This document shows, in pieces, positions 52,946-60,525 of a stretch of 62,157 bases of DNA. Positions within the stretch are counted from its first letter, which is position 1. Every line of letters starts with the position of its first letter. The position numbers were made by a program, and so were the translations under genes. Origin of the DNA: Thalassococcus profundi. Its GTDB lineage: Bacteria; Pseudomonadota; Alphaproteobacteria; Rhodobacterales; Rhodobacteraceae. The stretch covers positions 1-62,157 of the forward strand of contig NZ_QPMK01000023.1 of the NCBI RefSeq assembly GCF_003344785.1. Reading direction: 5' to 3'. The notes beneath the pieces were generated by a model, which was given only the letters and a program-made list of their open reading frames with translations, was not told where the DNA came from and searched no databases.

Positions 52946-54271
52946 TCACTCCGCCGCCGCGGCCTCGAGCCGTGCGAGCCGTGCGTCGAGCCCGCGCAGG
53001 GCCGCGAGTTCCGCCCGCAGATCGGCGGTTTCGGCCTCCTGCGCCTGCAACCGGCGCTTTTGCGTGTCGATGATTTCCTGCTGCTCCAGCGTGTAGAGCG
53101 TCAGTTCCTCGACCTTCTTCAAGAGCCGCATCTGCATGTCGGTCATGTCGAGGCCCTGCGCCGCGATCTCGGCCGCCGAAGGCACCTCGGGCAGGTGGCG
53201 GTTGGTGCCGATGAACGCCGCAACCTCGGACAGCGGCCGCAGCGCGTAGCCGTCCTCGAACACGTAATCCGGCACATTCAGCGTGGTATTGCCCGAGATG
53301 AAGTTGCCCGGAATGGTCACGTCGCCGCCCGCGGTCAGGGTGAACTCCGGCCCGTCGGCTACCGCGTCGGCGATGATGAAGCGGTTGGGGGATGCGTTTT
53401 CATGGGTGAAGAACCAGGTCGTGCCCGCATCGGTGTTGTCGAGCGTGAAGAACGACCCGCCGTTGTTGCGCATGGTGAAAAGGCCGCGCGCACCCGCGGG
53501 GCTGGCGGTGGTGTTTTCCACCAGCACCTCTGCCGTGCCGTTGGTGCGCTGCAGGTGCAGCGGCGCGGTGGGGGTCAAGGTGCCCATGCCGATATCCCCG
53601 GTTCCGCCGTCCGCCCAGAATGATGTGCCATTATCCCAGCGCACCTCGAAATTGTAATCCCGTCGCCCGGTGTTGATTTGCGCAGTGTCGAATTCGAGGA
53701 AGATCGCGTTGTTCGGGGTGCCGGGCCGCATCGCGAAGGGGGTCGTTGTGTTGGTGATGTCCGACAGTCCGAAATCGCCGTTGCTGAAGATGACCGTCTC
53801 CCAGGCCTGGCCCAAGCCAAAGTCCGCGTTGGAGCGGTTGAGGCGAATGCCCGAGAGGGTGGTCGTTTCGACATGCAACTCGGCCTGCGGGATCAAGGTG
53901 CCCATCCCGATCTTGCCATCCGGGGCCACATAAAGGCTGTTGTCCGGCGCACCACCCCGCACCGAAACCGGCGTCGTGCCCGCCGTCAGGTCGCGGATCA
54001 TGAAACGGTCGTCCGGCCCGGTGTCGTCGTTGGCCTTGAGCTGCCAATCGGTGTCCGGGAAGGCATTGTCGGTGTCGATGAAGTCGATCCGGTTGGCGAA
54101 ACTGCGCAGCCGCAGGGTGGCCGAGACCGCGTCGTAGGTTTCGGTATCCAGACAGGCCGGGCCGACACACAGCTGGTCGCGGATCGTGGTGTTCGAGGTG
54201 ATGACGTTCTGGGCAAGGGCCTGCAGGGGCAACAGGCTGGCAAGGGCAATGGCGGGCAAAAGACGGGGCAT
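52946..54271 (-). CDS. Array paralogue 5, cassette B
   Basis: 441 aa. Signal peptide about 1-21 (A-L-A-Q), N-V-I-T-S-N-T-T-I then C-x-G-x-x-C at 35-40; this N-terminus is like paralogue 10, which has cassette A. The middle is like paralogues 11 and 15. Cassette B is followed by a long coiled coil (about 390-441). An AGGA lies a few bases before the start. Confidence 0.88.
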   Translation of the reverse strand: MPRLLPAIALASLLPLQALAQNVITSNTTIRDQLCVGPACLDTETYDAVSATLRLRSFANRIDFIDTDNAFPDTDWQLKANDDTGPDDRFMIRDLTAGTTPVSVRGGAPDNSLYVAPDGKIGMGTLIPQAELHVETTTLSGIRLNRSNADFGLGQAWETVIFSNGDFGLSDITNTTTPFAMRPGTPNNAIFLEFDTAQINTGRRDYNFEVRWDNGTSFWADGGTGDIGMGTLTPTAPLHLQRTNGTAEVLVENTTASPAGARGLFTMRNNGGSFFTLDNTDAGTTWFFTHENASPNRFIIADAVADGPEFTLTAGGDVTIPGNFISGNTTLNVPDYVFEDGYALRPLSEVAAFIGTNRHLPEVPSAAEIAAQGLDMTDMQMRLLKKVEELTLYTLEQQEIIDTQKRRLQAQEAETADLRAELAALRGLDARLARLEAAAAE

Positions 54272-54345
54272 GTGGCAAGTCCTATTGAGATAAAACGCGT
54301 GTCGAATTCCCAAAAGGTTAACACCCGCCCCGCCTATTACTATGA

Positions 54346-55569
54346 CTATTTGGTGCCCTGGGCCTCCAATGCGGTCATCCGTGCGCTCAGGGTGGCAATC
54401 GTCTGGCGCTCTGCCTCCAACTGCGCCACGCGATCTTCAAGCTCGGCGATATAGAGATGCGCCTTTTCCAGCTCGTTGAGCATCCCGCCGGTCATCGCGG
54501 TGATGTTGAAGGGGCCGTCCTCGGGGGTGGGGCCGACGGCGGGAAGGTGCTTGAGGGATTTCATCATCGCGGCCTGTTCGGCAATCGTGGGCAGCGGGTA
54601 ATCTTGGTCGAACACCCGGTCGCAGCCCGCCGCGCAGCTGCCTGCAGTGAAAAGCTGGCCCTGGATCGTGAGGTCCCCATCCGCGGTCAGGCTCATCTCG
54701 GCGCCGTCCGTCACCGCGTCGGCGATGATGAAGCGGTTGGGGGCGCTGTTCTCGTGGGTGAAGAACCAGGCGGTCCCCGAATTGGTGTTGTCGAGCGTGA
54801 AATACGAGCCGCCGTTGTTCTCCATCCGGAACAGCTCGCGCGCCGCGGCCACGTTGCTGGTGTTGCGGACCTCGACCATGGCCTCCGTGCCGCGAAACAG
54901 CCCGTCGCCCCGGACGTCGAGAATGGCCTGCACATCGACATTGCCGATCGAGTCGTCGGTGTTGATGCCCACCCGCCCGCCGGTTTCGATCACCAGCGTG
55001 CCGTCCTCTGCCCCGTCCAGCAGCCGGAAAGGGAGGATGTCGCCGGCGCTGACGTCGCGGATGAAGAAGCCAAACTCATTGCTGCCGATATCGAAGGTCT
55101 GGTCGCCAAAGCTGCCGCCGATTTGTTCAAACCGGATCGTCGGGGTGTCGGAATTGACCACATGGATATCCTCGACGGGCAGTCCGGTGCCCAGGCCGAT
55201 CCGCCCGGTTTCATCGACGACCAGCGCATCGGTGCGCGCCCCGGCATCGACGCGGAAGGGCTGGGTGTTGCCGTCGACATCCTGGATGCTGAAATAATCG
55301 TCACCGCCGTTGACCGTGTCGTTGATGATGATCCGCCAGTCGCCCGTGGGCCGACCGGCCGTGGTGGAATCGTCCTCGAAATGCAGCCGGACGCTGTTGC
55401 CCTTGAGGCGCAGTTCGTCCCCGAGCGGGTTTTCGGGGTCGATGCAGCCGGGCCCGACGCAGAGAAAGCTGCGGATCGTCGGGTTGGTGGTCGATAGCAC
55501 CTCGGCCCCGGCGGGGGCGGCAAGGGCCAGAAGGCTTGGCAGGATCAGGGTCGCTTTGCGCAGTGTCAT
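54346..55569 (-). CDS. Array paralogue 4, cassette A
   Basis: 407 aa. Signal peptide about 1-22 (A-G-A), E-V-L-S-T-T-N-P-T-I-R then C-x-G-x-x-C at 37-42, as in paralogue 15. The middle (V-R-G-D-G-L-F-R-G, A-A-R-E-L-F-R-M-E-N-N-G-G-S-Y) is like paralogue 9, a cassette-B gene. Cassette A has K-S-L-K-H-L-P-A-V-G-P-T-P-E-D and an ordinary coiled coil. Confidence 0.88.
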   Translation of the reverse strand: MTLRKATLILPSLLALAAPAGAEVLSTTNPTIRSFLCVGPGCIDPENPLGDELRLKGNSVRLHFEDDSTTAGRPTGDWRIIINDTVNGGDDYFSIQDVDGNTQPFRVDAGARTDALVVDETGRIGLGTGLPVEDIHVVNSDTPTIRFEQIGGSFGDQTFDIGSNEFGFFIRDVSAGDILPFRLLDGAEDGTLVIETGGRVGINTDDSIGNVDVQAILDVRGDGLFRGTEAMVEVRNTSNVAAARELFRMENNGGSYFTLDNTNSGTAWFFTHENSAPNRFIIADAVTDGAEMSLTADGDLTIQGQLFTAGSCAAGCDRVFDQDYPLPTIAEQAAMMKSLKHLPAVGPTPEDGPFNITAMTGGMLNELEKAHLYIAELEDRVAQLEAERQTIATLSARMTALEAQGTK

Positions 55570-55618
55570 CGGGTCTCTCAGTTCTTCATGGTCTCAGTTT
55601 CGGGTGGGGCGGGGGCTG

Positions 55619-56824
55619 TCAGCGGCGTTCCAGCGCCGACAGCCGCGCTTCGAGCGCGGCGATCTGTGCTGCGCGCATCCGGTCGCGGTCTTCGAGCTGC
55701 GCAATGTAAAGATGCGCCTTCTCCAGCTCGTTGAGCATGCCGCCGGTCATGGCGGTGATGTTGAACGGGCCGTCCTCGGGGGTGGGGCCGACGGCGGGCA
55801 GGTGCTTTTTCTCGCGCATCAGTGCCGCCTGTTCGGCGATCGTGGGCAGCGGGTAGTCCGCATCGAACACCCGGTCGCAGCCCGCGGCACAGCTGCCCGC
55901 GGTGAAGAGCTGCCCCGGAATGGTCAGGTCGCCATCCGCCGTCAGCGTCAGTTCCGGCCCGTCGGTCACCGCATCGGCGATGATGAAGCGGTTGGGCGAT
56001 GCGTTCTCGTGCGTGAAGAACCAGGTCGTGCCGGCGGCGGTGTTGTCCATCGTGAAATACGACCCGCCGTTGTTGCGCATCGCGAACATCTCTTGCGCGC
56101 CCGCGCCGCCGGTGTCCTCGACCAGCACCGAGGCGCTGCCATCGGCGCGCGTCACGTGCAGCGGTGCAGCGGGGGCGTTGGTGCCCAGGCCGACATCGCC
56201 AATGGAGCCGATATAGAGGCTGTTTTCCGGCGCGGCGCCGAGAATGCGCAGCGGACGGCGCCCGCCGAGGTCTTCCCGTCTCACGTTGAATTCGAAAGAC
56301 GAGGCCTCGATATTCCACTGGCTTGGGGTGAACCCGCCCGAGCCGTCGCGTTCGAGCCGGATGATGGGGAGCACCGATGACACCACATGCAGGTTGGTTT
56401 GCGGCAGGCGGGTGCCGATGCCGATCCCGGTGTCGACGATATCGTCGTTGCGCGGGATACTGTCGATCGCCAGCGCGTTGTTGGGCGCATCGCCCCAGAT
56501 CCGGAACGGTGCCGTATTGGCATCGAGATTGCGGATCACGAAGAACTCCGCGCCGTTGCTGCCGATGTCGTTGGCCTTGATCTCCCAGTCGGTGGTCGGA
56601 AGGCCGGCCGCGGTCGAGGTATCCTCGAGCACGATGCTGATGGCGGCCTGCTTGAGCCTGAGGTCGGTTTCGCCAAAGGTCTCGCCGCTGGCACAGCCTG
56701 CGCCGATGCAGGCGGAGCCGTCCACCACAAGGTCGTCGGCCAGGAATTGTTCGGCCTGGGCCGGGGGGGCAAGGTTCAGAGTGGCCCAGAGGGCGAGCGG
56801 CAGGATGCCTGGATTGCGGAACAT
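55619..56824 (-). CDS. Array paralogue 3, cassette A
   Basis: 401 aa. Signal peptide about 1-24 (A-Q-A), C-x-G-x-x-C at 39-44 (C-I-G-A-G-C). The block has T-H-E-N-A-S-P-N-R-F, as in paralogue 5. Cassette A uses M-R-E-K-K-H-L-P-A-V-G. A clean GGAGGAG lies before the ATG at 56824. Confidence 0.88.
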   Translation of the reverse strand: MFRNPGILPLALWATLNLAPPAQAEQFLADDLVVDGSACIGAGCASGETFGETDLRLKQAAISIVLEDTSTAAGLPTTDWEIKANDIGSNGAEFFVIRNLDANTAPFRIWGDAPNNALAIDSIPRNDDIVDTGIGIGTRLPQTNLHVVSSVLPIIRLERDGSGGFTPSQWNIEASSFEFNVRREDLGGRRPLRILGAAPENSLYIGSIGDVGLGTNAPAAPLHVTRADGSASVLVEDTGGAGAQEMFAMRNNGGSYFTMDNTAAGTTWFFTHENASPNRFIIADAVTDGPELTLTADGDLTIPGQLFTAGSCAAGCDRVFDADYPLPTIAEQAALMREKKHLPAVGPTPEDGPFNITAMTGGMLNELEKAHLYIAQLEDRDRMRAAQIAALEARLSALERR

Positions 56825-56930
56825 GGTGACTCCTCCGACTGGATATGAACGCGGAGCCCGTGCTTCCAAAACCTGGCCGAACGCGGCACCCGGCCGGGAA
56901 AATTGTGCGAAACTCGGGGCGTATGCACCG

Positions 56931-58184
56931 TCACTCGGCAGCCAGCGCCGCCTCGATCCGGGTCAGGCGGGTCTCCAGCGTGCCGAGCCGCGCCAGTTCT
57001 CTTGCCTGCGCCCGGTTGGTCGCTTCCAGCTCCAGCGTATAGAGCGTGAGCTCCTCGATCTTCTTCAGCATCGTCATCTGCATCGCCGTCATGTCGAGGC
57101 CGTCTTCCGCGATCTGCGCCGCCGAGGGCACGTCGGGCAGGTGGCTATGCGCGTCGATGAAGGCCTGCACCTCGCTGAGCGGACGCAGGGCATAATCATC
57201 GGCGAACACGTAATCCGGCACGTTGAGCGTGGTGGAGCCCGAGATGAAATTGCCCGGGATGGTCACGTCGCCATCCGCGTTCAGGCTGAACTCCGGCCCG
57301 TCGGCCACCGCGTCGGCAATGATGAAGCGGTTGGGGGCGCTGTTCTCGTGGGTGAAGAACCAGGTGGTGCCGGCGCTCGTGTTCTCGAAGGTGAAGTAGG
57401 ACCCGCCGTTGTTGCTGAGCTTGAACAGCTCCTGCGCGCCCGAGGATCCCGTATCCTCGACCAGCAGCCGCGCGGTGTTGTTGTTGCGGCGGATGTGCAT
57501 CGGTGCCGTGGGGTTGCCGGTGCCGATCCCGATCTCGCCGGTGTCCTCGACCACCAGCGCATCGTCCGGGGCCTGGTCGTCGATGACGAAAGGCAGGGTG
57601 TTGCTGTCGCTGTCGCGGATGACGAAGCTGGTTTCGTTGCCGATCATCTCCCAGCGCTGGTTGCCGAAGCCGCCGGTCTGCTGAAGCATGATGCCGGGGC
57701 TGTCGTCGCCCACGATGTGCAGGCTGTTCTGAGGGATCGTGGTGCCCATGCCGATGCGGTCGCTGCTGTCGAGCCAGAGCGCGTTGTCGCGCACACCGCC
57801 TTCGATGGTGAAGGGAATGCTGCCGCCGTCGATGTCCTGGACCGCGAACTTGGTGATGCCGGTGTCGTTGATCACCAGCCGCCAGTCGTTGCTGGAAATC
57901 CCGCCGGAGCTGGAACTGTCCTCGAAGAGGATGTCCGGCTCCGACCACTTGAGCCGCAGCGGCCCCTGTTCGAAGGGCTCTGTCCCGTCGCAGGCCGGGC
58001 CGATACAGGCGCGCCCGTCGAAGATGTTGTTGGCGGCGCCGAAGAAGTTCGGACCGAAACCGTTCTGGGTGATGTCGCCCGACAGCGTCAGATCGTTTCC
58101 GGTGATGTTCTGCGCCGTGGCCGGGGCGGCGGCAAGGCAGAGGGCCGCCAGGGACAGACAGAGGGGGCGGAAATCAAGCGTCAT
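56931..58184 (-). CDS. Array paralogue 2, cassette B
   Basis: 417 aa. Signal peptide about 1-25 (A-T-A-Q), C-x-G-x-x-C at 60-65 (C-I-G-P-A-C). The block is standard. Cassette B with L-L/M-L-K-K-I-E-E-L-T-L-Y-T-L-E-L. AAGGA lies 8 bp before the start at 58184; the ATG at 58211 is weaker. It is the first gene of the array after the 559-bp gap and so probably follows a promoter in 58185-58315. Confidence 0.88.
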   Translation of the reverse strand: MTLDFRPLCLSLAALCLAAAPATAQNITGNDLTLSGDITQNGFGPNFFGAANNIFDGRACIGPACDGTEPFEQGPLRLKWSEPDILFEDSSSSGGISSNDWRLVINDTGITKFAVQDIDGGSIPFTIEGGVRDNALWLDSSDRIGMGTTIPQNSLHIVGDDSPGIMLQQTGGFGNQRWEMIGNETSFVIRDSDSNTLPFVIDDQAPDDALVVEDTGEIGIGTGNPTAPMHIRRNNNTARLLVEDTGSSGAQELFKLSNNGGSYFTFENTSAGTTWFFTHENSAPNRFIIADAVADGPEFSLNADGDVTIPGNFISGSTTLNVPDYVFADDYALRPLSEVQAFIDAHSHLPDVPSAAQIAEDGLDMTAMQMTMLKKIEELTLYTLELEATNRAQARELARLGTLETRLTRIEAALAAE

Positions 58185-58315
58185 CGGTAAATCCTTCTTC
58201 GGAAAATGCATCCCCGTCGGGGCGGTATGCGGAAAAGTCTAGGTGCCCGCGGCCGCTTGTGTCCAGTTTAACAACTCAAAGTTGAGAGGCGGGCGGCCGG
58301 GTCTGCGGCACGCAA

Positions 58316-58345
58316 AACGCCGCGCGAAAGGTCCCGCGCGGCGTT
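58316..58345 (-). terminator. Intrinsic terminator-like hairpin
   Basis: A perfect 11-bp-arm stem (AACGCCGCGCG, loop of 8, CGCGCGGCGTT) followed on the minus strand by TTTTGCG. It lies beyond the small mobile element and before paralogue 2, so it likely ends the transcript of paralogue 1 and separates it from the other fifteen. Confidence 0.6.
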
Positions 58346-58477
58346 CCGGTCGCCTGCCCCGGCGACGGGGGCGATCAAGGCGTTTCGCGGTGACCCTGCA
58401 TCACGCAACGCTGCCTGAAATCGAAGATGTCAACGCGTCAAGCGATGCACCCCGGTCCAGGTCAAAGGCAAGACGCT

Positions 58478-58747
58478 CTAGGGTCAGGCCCCATTACTCC
58501 TGCACCGTCAGCGCCTCAAAATGCGCGAATTCAGATGTTTGGCACGCGCCGGGAAGGCTGGCTGCCTTGGCAAGCGGGCCGAGCGGCTGAAAGCGTGCAT
58601 TTCGAGGCGTCCGAAGGATTTGGCGGATTTCCCGCCCTGCTGCCTCTCAATGCTTTGAAATAGAAGCACTATTTCGGCAGCATTGGTCGTTGCAGGACAG
58701 AAAATCTGCCAAACTGACGGTGCAGGATTAATGGGTCCTGACCCTAG
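58478..58747. mobile_element. MITE-like element with 34-bp inverted ends
   Basis: The ends 58478-58511 and 58714-58747 are inverted copies with only two mismatches in 34 bp; both begin CTAGGGTCAGG. Inside are about 200 bp with no transposase, so this is a short non-autonomous element or an IS remnant. The outer CTAG at both sides may be the target site. The right end supplies the stop codon (TAG, 58744-58746) of paralogue 1. The whole stretch 58185-58743 has no gene; besides this element and the hairpin at 58316-58345 I see nothing. Confidence 0.7.
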
Positions 58748-59928
58748 TCGGCGGTCTGCGCCTCGAGCGATTCCAGCCGGGCCGACAGCGTCGCGATCAG
58801 CGCCTGCTGTTCGGAGGTCTGCGCATGCAGCGCCTGGATCGCCGCCAGCGCCACCCCCGACGTATCCAGGGTCGAGATCGTGGTGTCGTTGTAGCCGGTG
58901 CCGAAGGCGGCGTGGAAATCCTGCGCCATCGGGCCGATATGGCGCGCGCCGGTGTCGGCATCGTGCTTGTAGGTCCAGCTGCTCAGCGGCAGGGCGCTGA
59001 CCTTGGCCAGCACCTCGTGGCTGTCGATCGGTTCGATCGCCATCTTGGCGTTCTTGTCCGAGCTTTGGGTCAGCGTGCCGGCGATGATCAGGTTGCCGCC
59101 CGAAGTCAGCGTCAGCTCGGCCCCGTCGGCGACGGCGTCGGCGATGATGAAATCGTTGTTGCCGGTTTGTTGATGGGTGAAGAACCACGACGTGCCCGCG
59201 GCGGTGTTCTCCATCGTGATAAAGGAGCCGCCGTTGTTGACGATCTTGAGCGCATCGAGGGCGCTGCCGGTGCTGCGGTTGATATGCACGGCGGCGGTCG
59301 GGCTCTGGATGCCCAGGCCGATATCGCCGGTGCTGCCTTCGACGATCAGCGCGTTGGTGGGGGCGTTGGGGAACACCTTGAACGGCAGCCTGCTGCCGTT
59401 GGTGACGTCGCGCACGAAGAAGTTGGTCTCGTTGCCCGCGAGGTCCCAGGTCTGTGTGGCAAAGCCGCTCGATCCGTCCTGTTCCAGCCGCAGGGTCGGG
59501 GTGTTGCCCTGCTTGACGTGCAGATCAACCACCGGCGTCGAGGTGCCGAAGCCGACCTTGTTGTTGTCGGCCAGGTACAGCTGGTTGGAGCGCACACCGG
59601 ATTCGATGGTGAAGGGCGTGCGGCTGGTGTCCAGGTCGTCGACCGAGAACTTGTTCTGCCCGCCGTTGACGCTGTCGTTGAAGGTGATCTGCCAGTCGAC
59701 GGTCGGAAAGCTGCCCGAGGACGAGGTGTCGAAGGCGCGGATGCGCAGGTTGTTTTCCTTGAGCCGGATGGTGTCGAAGCCGAAGCTTTCGCCGTTGACG
59801 CAGTCGACGCCGACGCAGAGCGAGCCGTCGATGATCACGTCGTCGGTGAACACCTGGTCGGCGCTGGCCATGCCGGCCATGGCCACCAGCGCACTGGTGC
59901 CAAGAAAGGCTTTGAGGGAACGGGTCAT
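58744..59928 (-). CDS. Array paralogue 1 with S74-like chaperone tail
   Basis: 394 aa, the first gene of the array. Signal peptide about 1-23 (A-S-A), C-x-G-x-x-C at 38-43. The core has I-R-L-K-E-N-N-L-R and the Q-T-W-D-L-A-G-N-E-T module, then W-F-F-T-H-Q-Q-T-G-N-N-D-F-I-I-A-D. The C-terminus is unlike the other fifteen: T-Q-S-S-D-K-N-A-K-M-A-I-E-P-I and I-G-P-M-A-Q-D-F fit the Peptidase_S74 intramolecular chaperone of phage fibres, which trimerises and may cleave itself at the serine. AAGGAG precedes the start. Its TAG stop lies in the end of the mobile element. Confidence 0.9.
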   Translation of the reverse strand: MTRSLKAFLGTSALVAMAGMASADQVFTDDVIIDGSLCVGVDCVNGESFGFDTIRLKENNLRIRAFDTSSSGSFPTVDWQITFNDSVNGGQNKFSVDDLDTSRTPFTIESGVRSNQLYLADNNKVGFGTSTPVVDLHVKQGNTPTLRLEQDGSSGFATQTWDLAGNETNFFVRDVTNGSRLPFKVFPNAPTNALIVEGSTGDIGLGIQSPTAAVHINRSTGSALDALKIVNNGGSFITMENTAAGTSWFFTHQQTGNNDFIIADAVADGAELTLTSGGNLIIAGTLTQSSDKNAKMAIEPIDSHEVLAKVSALPLSSWTYKHDADTGARHIGPMAQDFHAAFGTGYNDTTISTLDTSGVALAAIQALHAQTSEQQALIATLSARLESLEAQTAD

Positions 59929-59977
59929 CGGAAATCTCCTTGATGAAATATGTGATGCTGCGTGTCGGGGCGGGCGC

Positions 59978-60403
59978 TCAGCCCTCTTCTTCGGTGATCT
60001 CTTCGGGGGTGATGATGGCGCCGCGTTCGACGACGAAATGGCCGGTGCTGTAATAGGGCACGGCGGTGCTGTCGCGCTGCGCGTCGCCGCGGCCCTCGTC
60101 GGTCTGGTTGACGATGGCCTGGCGTTCCTCGGTGGCGGCGCGCAATTCGTAGCGGTAGACGCCGTCCATCGCATCGGCGCGGTCAAGCTCGAAGACCGGC
60201 GTGCCGGATTCCGCATAGATCTGGGTGATCTTGCCGTTGGGGGCGGCGACCACCAGCGTGGCGTTGCTGAGGCCGATCCAGTTCTCGAACCAGACGGCGT
60301 TGGAATTGTGCTGCTGGATCGGATCGGCGGCGCGCGCCGGACCGGTGGCGGCAAGGGCAAGGCTGACACTGAGGAGCAGGGAGCCGAGAATGCGGCGGGA
60401 CAT
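59978..60403 (-). CDS. Small exported protein of unknown function
   Basis: 141 aa. Signal peptide about 1-25 (L-A-A-T-G-P-A-R-A-A). The rest is hydrophilic with N-A-V-W-F-E-N-W-I-G-L-S-N-A-T-L-V-V-A-A-P-N-G near 40 and an acidic end (E-E-I-T-E-E-E-G). I chose the start at 60403 because it begins with the signal peptide; an ATG at 60484 would add 27 residues. It is 49 bp upstream of paralogue 1 on the same strand and may be its partner. I do not recognise the family. Confidence 0.72.
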   Translation of the reverse strand: MSRRILGSLLLSVSLALAATGPARAADPIQQHNSNAVWFENWIGLSNATLVVAAPNGKITQIYAESGTPVFELDRADAMDGVYRYELRAATEERQAIVNQTDEGRGDAQRDSTAVPYYSTGHFVVERGAIITPEEITEEEG

Positions 60404-60525
60404 GAAAGCGGTTAACCTCGTTTTTGGGACGAACGTCTTCAGGATTTGTGACCGAACCTTGGTGAAGCACGGATGCCCGCGCAAGCATACATGAAGATTT
60501 GTGGACCGCTAAGCGCTAATTGCGT

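Larger units (their letters stand above)
37680..59928 (-). repeat. Tandem array of 16 paralogous exported fibre-like genes
   Basis: Sixteen genes of 382-457 codons lie head to tail on the minus strand. All have a signal peptide, a C-x-G-x-x-C motif, repeated G-[IL]-G-T-x-x-P ... L-H modules and a conserved block (N-N-G-G-S-Y-F-T, W-F-F-T-H-E, P-N-R-F-I-I-A-D). C-termini are of three sorts. In transcription order from 59928 down they run S74, B, A, A, B, B, A, A, B, A, B, B, A, B, A, A. A is C-D-R-V-F-D-A-D-Y with G-G-M-L-N-E-L-E-K-A-H-L-Y-I-A; B is N-V-P-D-Y-V-F with L-L-K-K-V-E-E-L-T-L-Y-T-L-E. Large DNA blocks are shared almost unchanged between members. Confidence 0.9.

Noticed and set aside
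58185-58743. A small gene in the gap between paralogues 1 and 2
   Set aside because: Frames here are short, cross the inverted ends of the mobile element and lack a ribosome binding site.
37680-59928. Prophage tail-fibre cluster
   Set aside because: The genes have Sec signal peptides and no capsid, tail, lysis or integrase genes lie near. Sixteen fibres in a row does not fit a phage genome.
37680-59928. Diversity-generating retroelement
   Set aside because: No reverse transcriptase gene and no template/variable repeat pair with adenine-biased changes were seen; variation is by whole segments.
37680-59928. CRISPR array or short tandem repeats
   Set aside because: The repeats are gene-sized coding paralogues, not short direct repeats with unique spacers.
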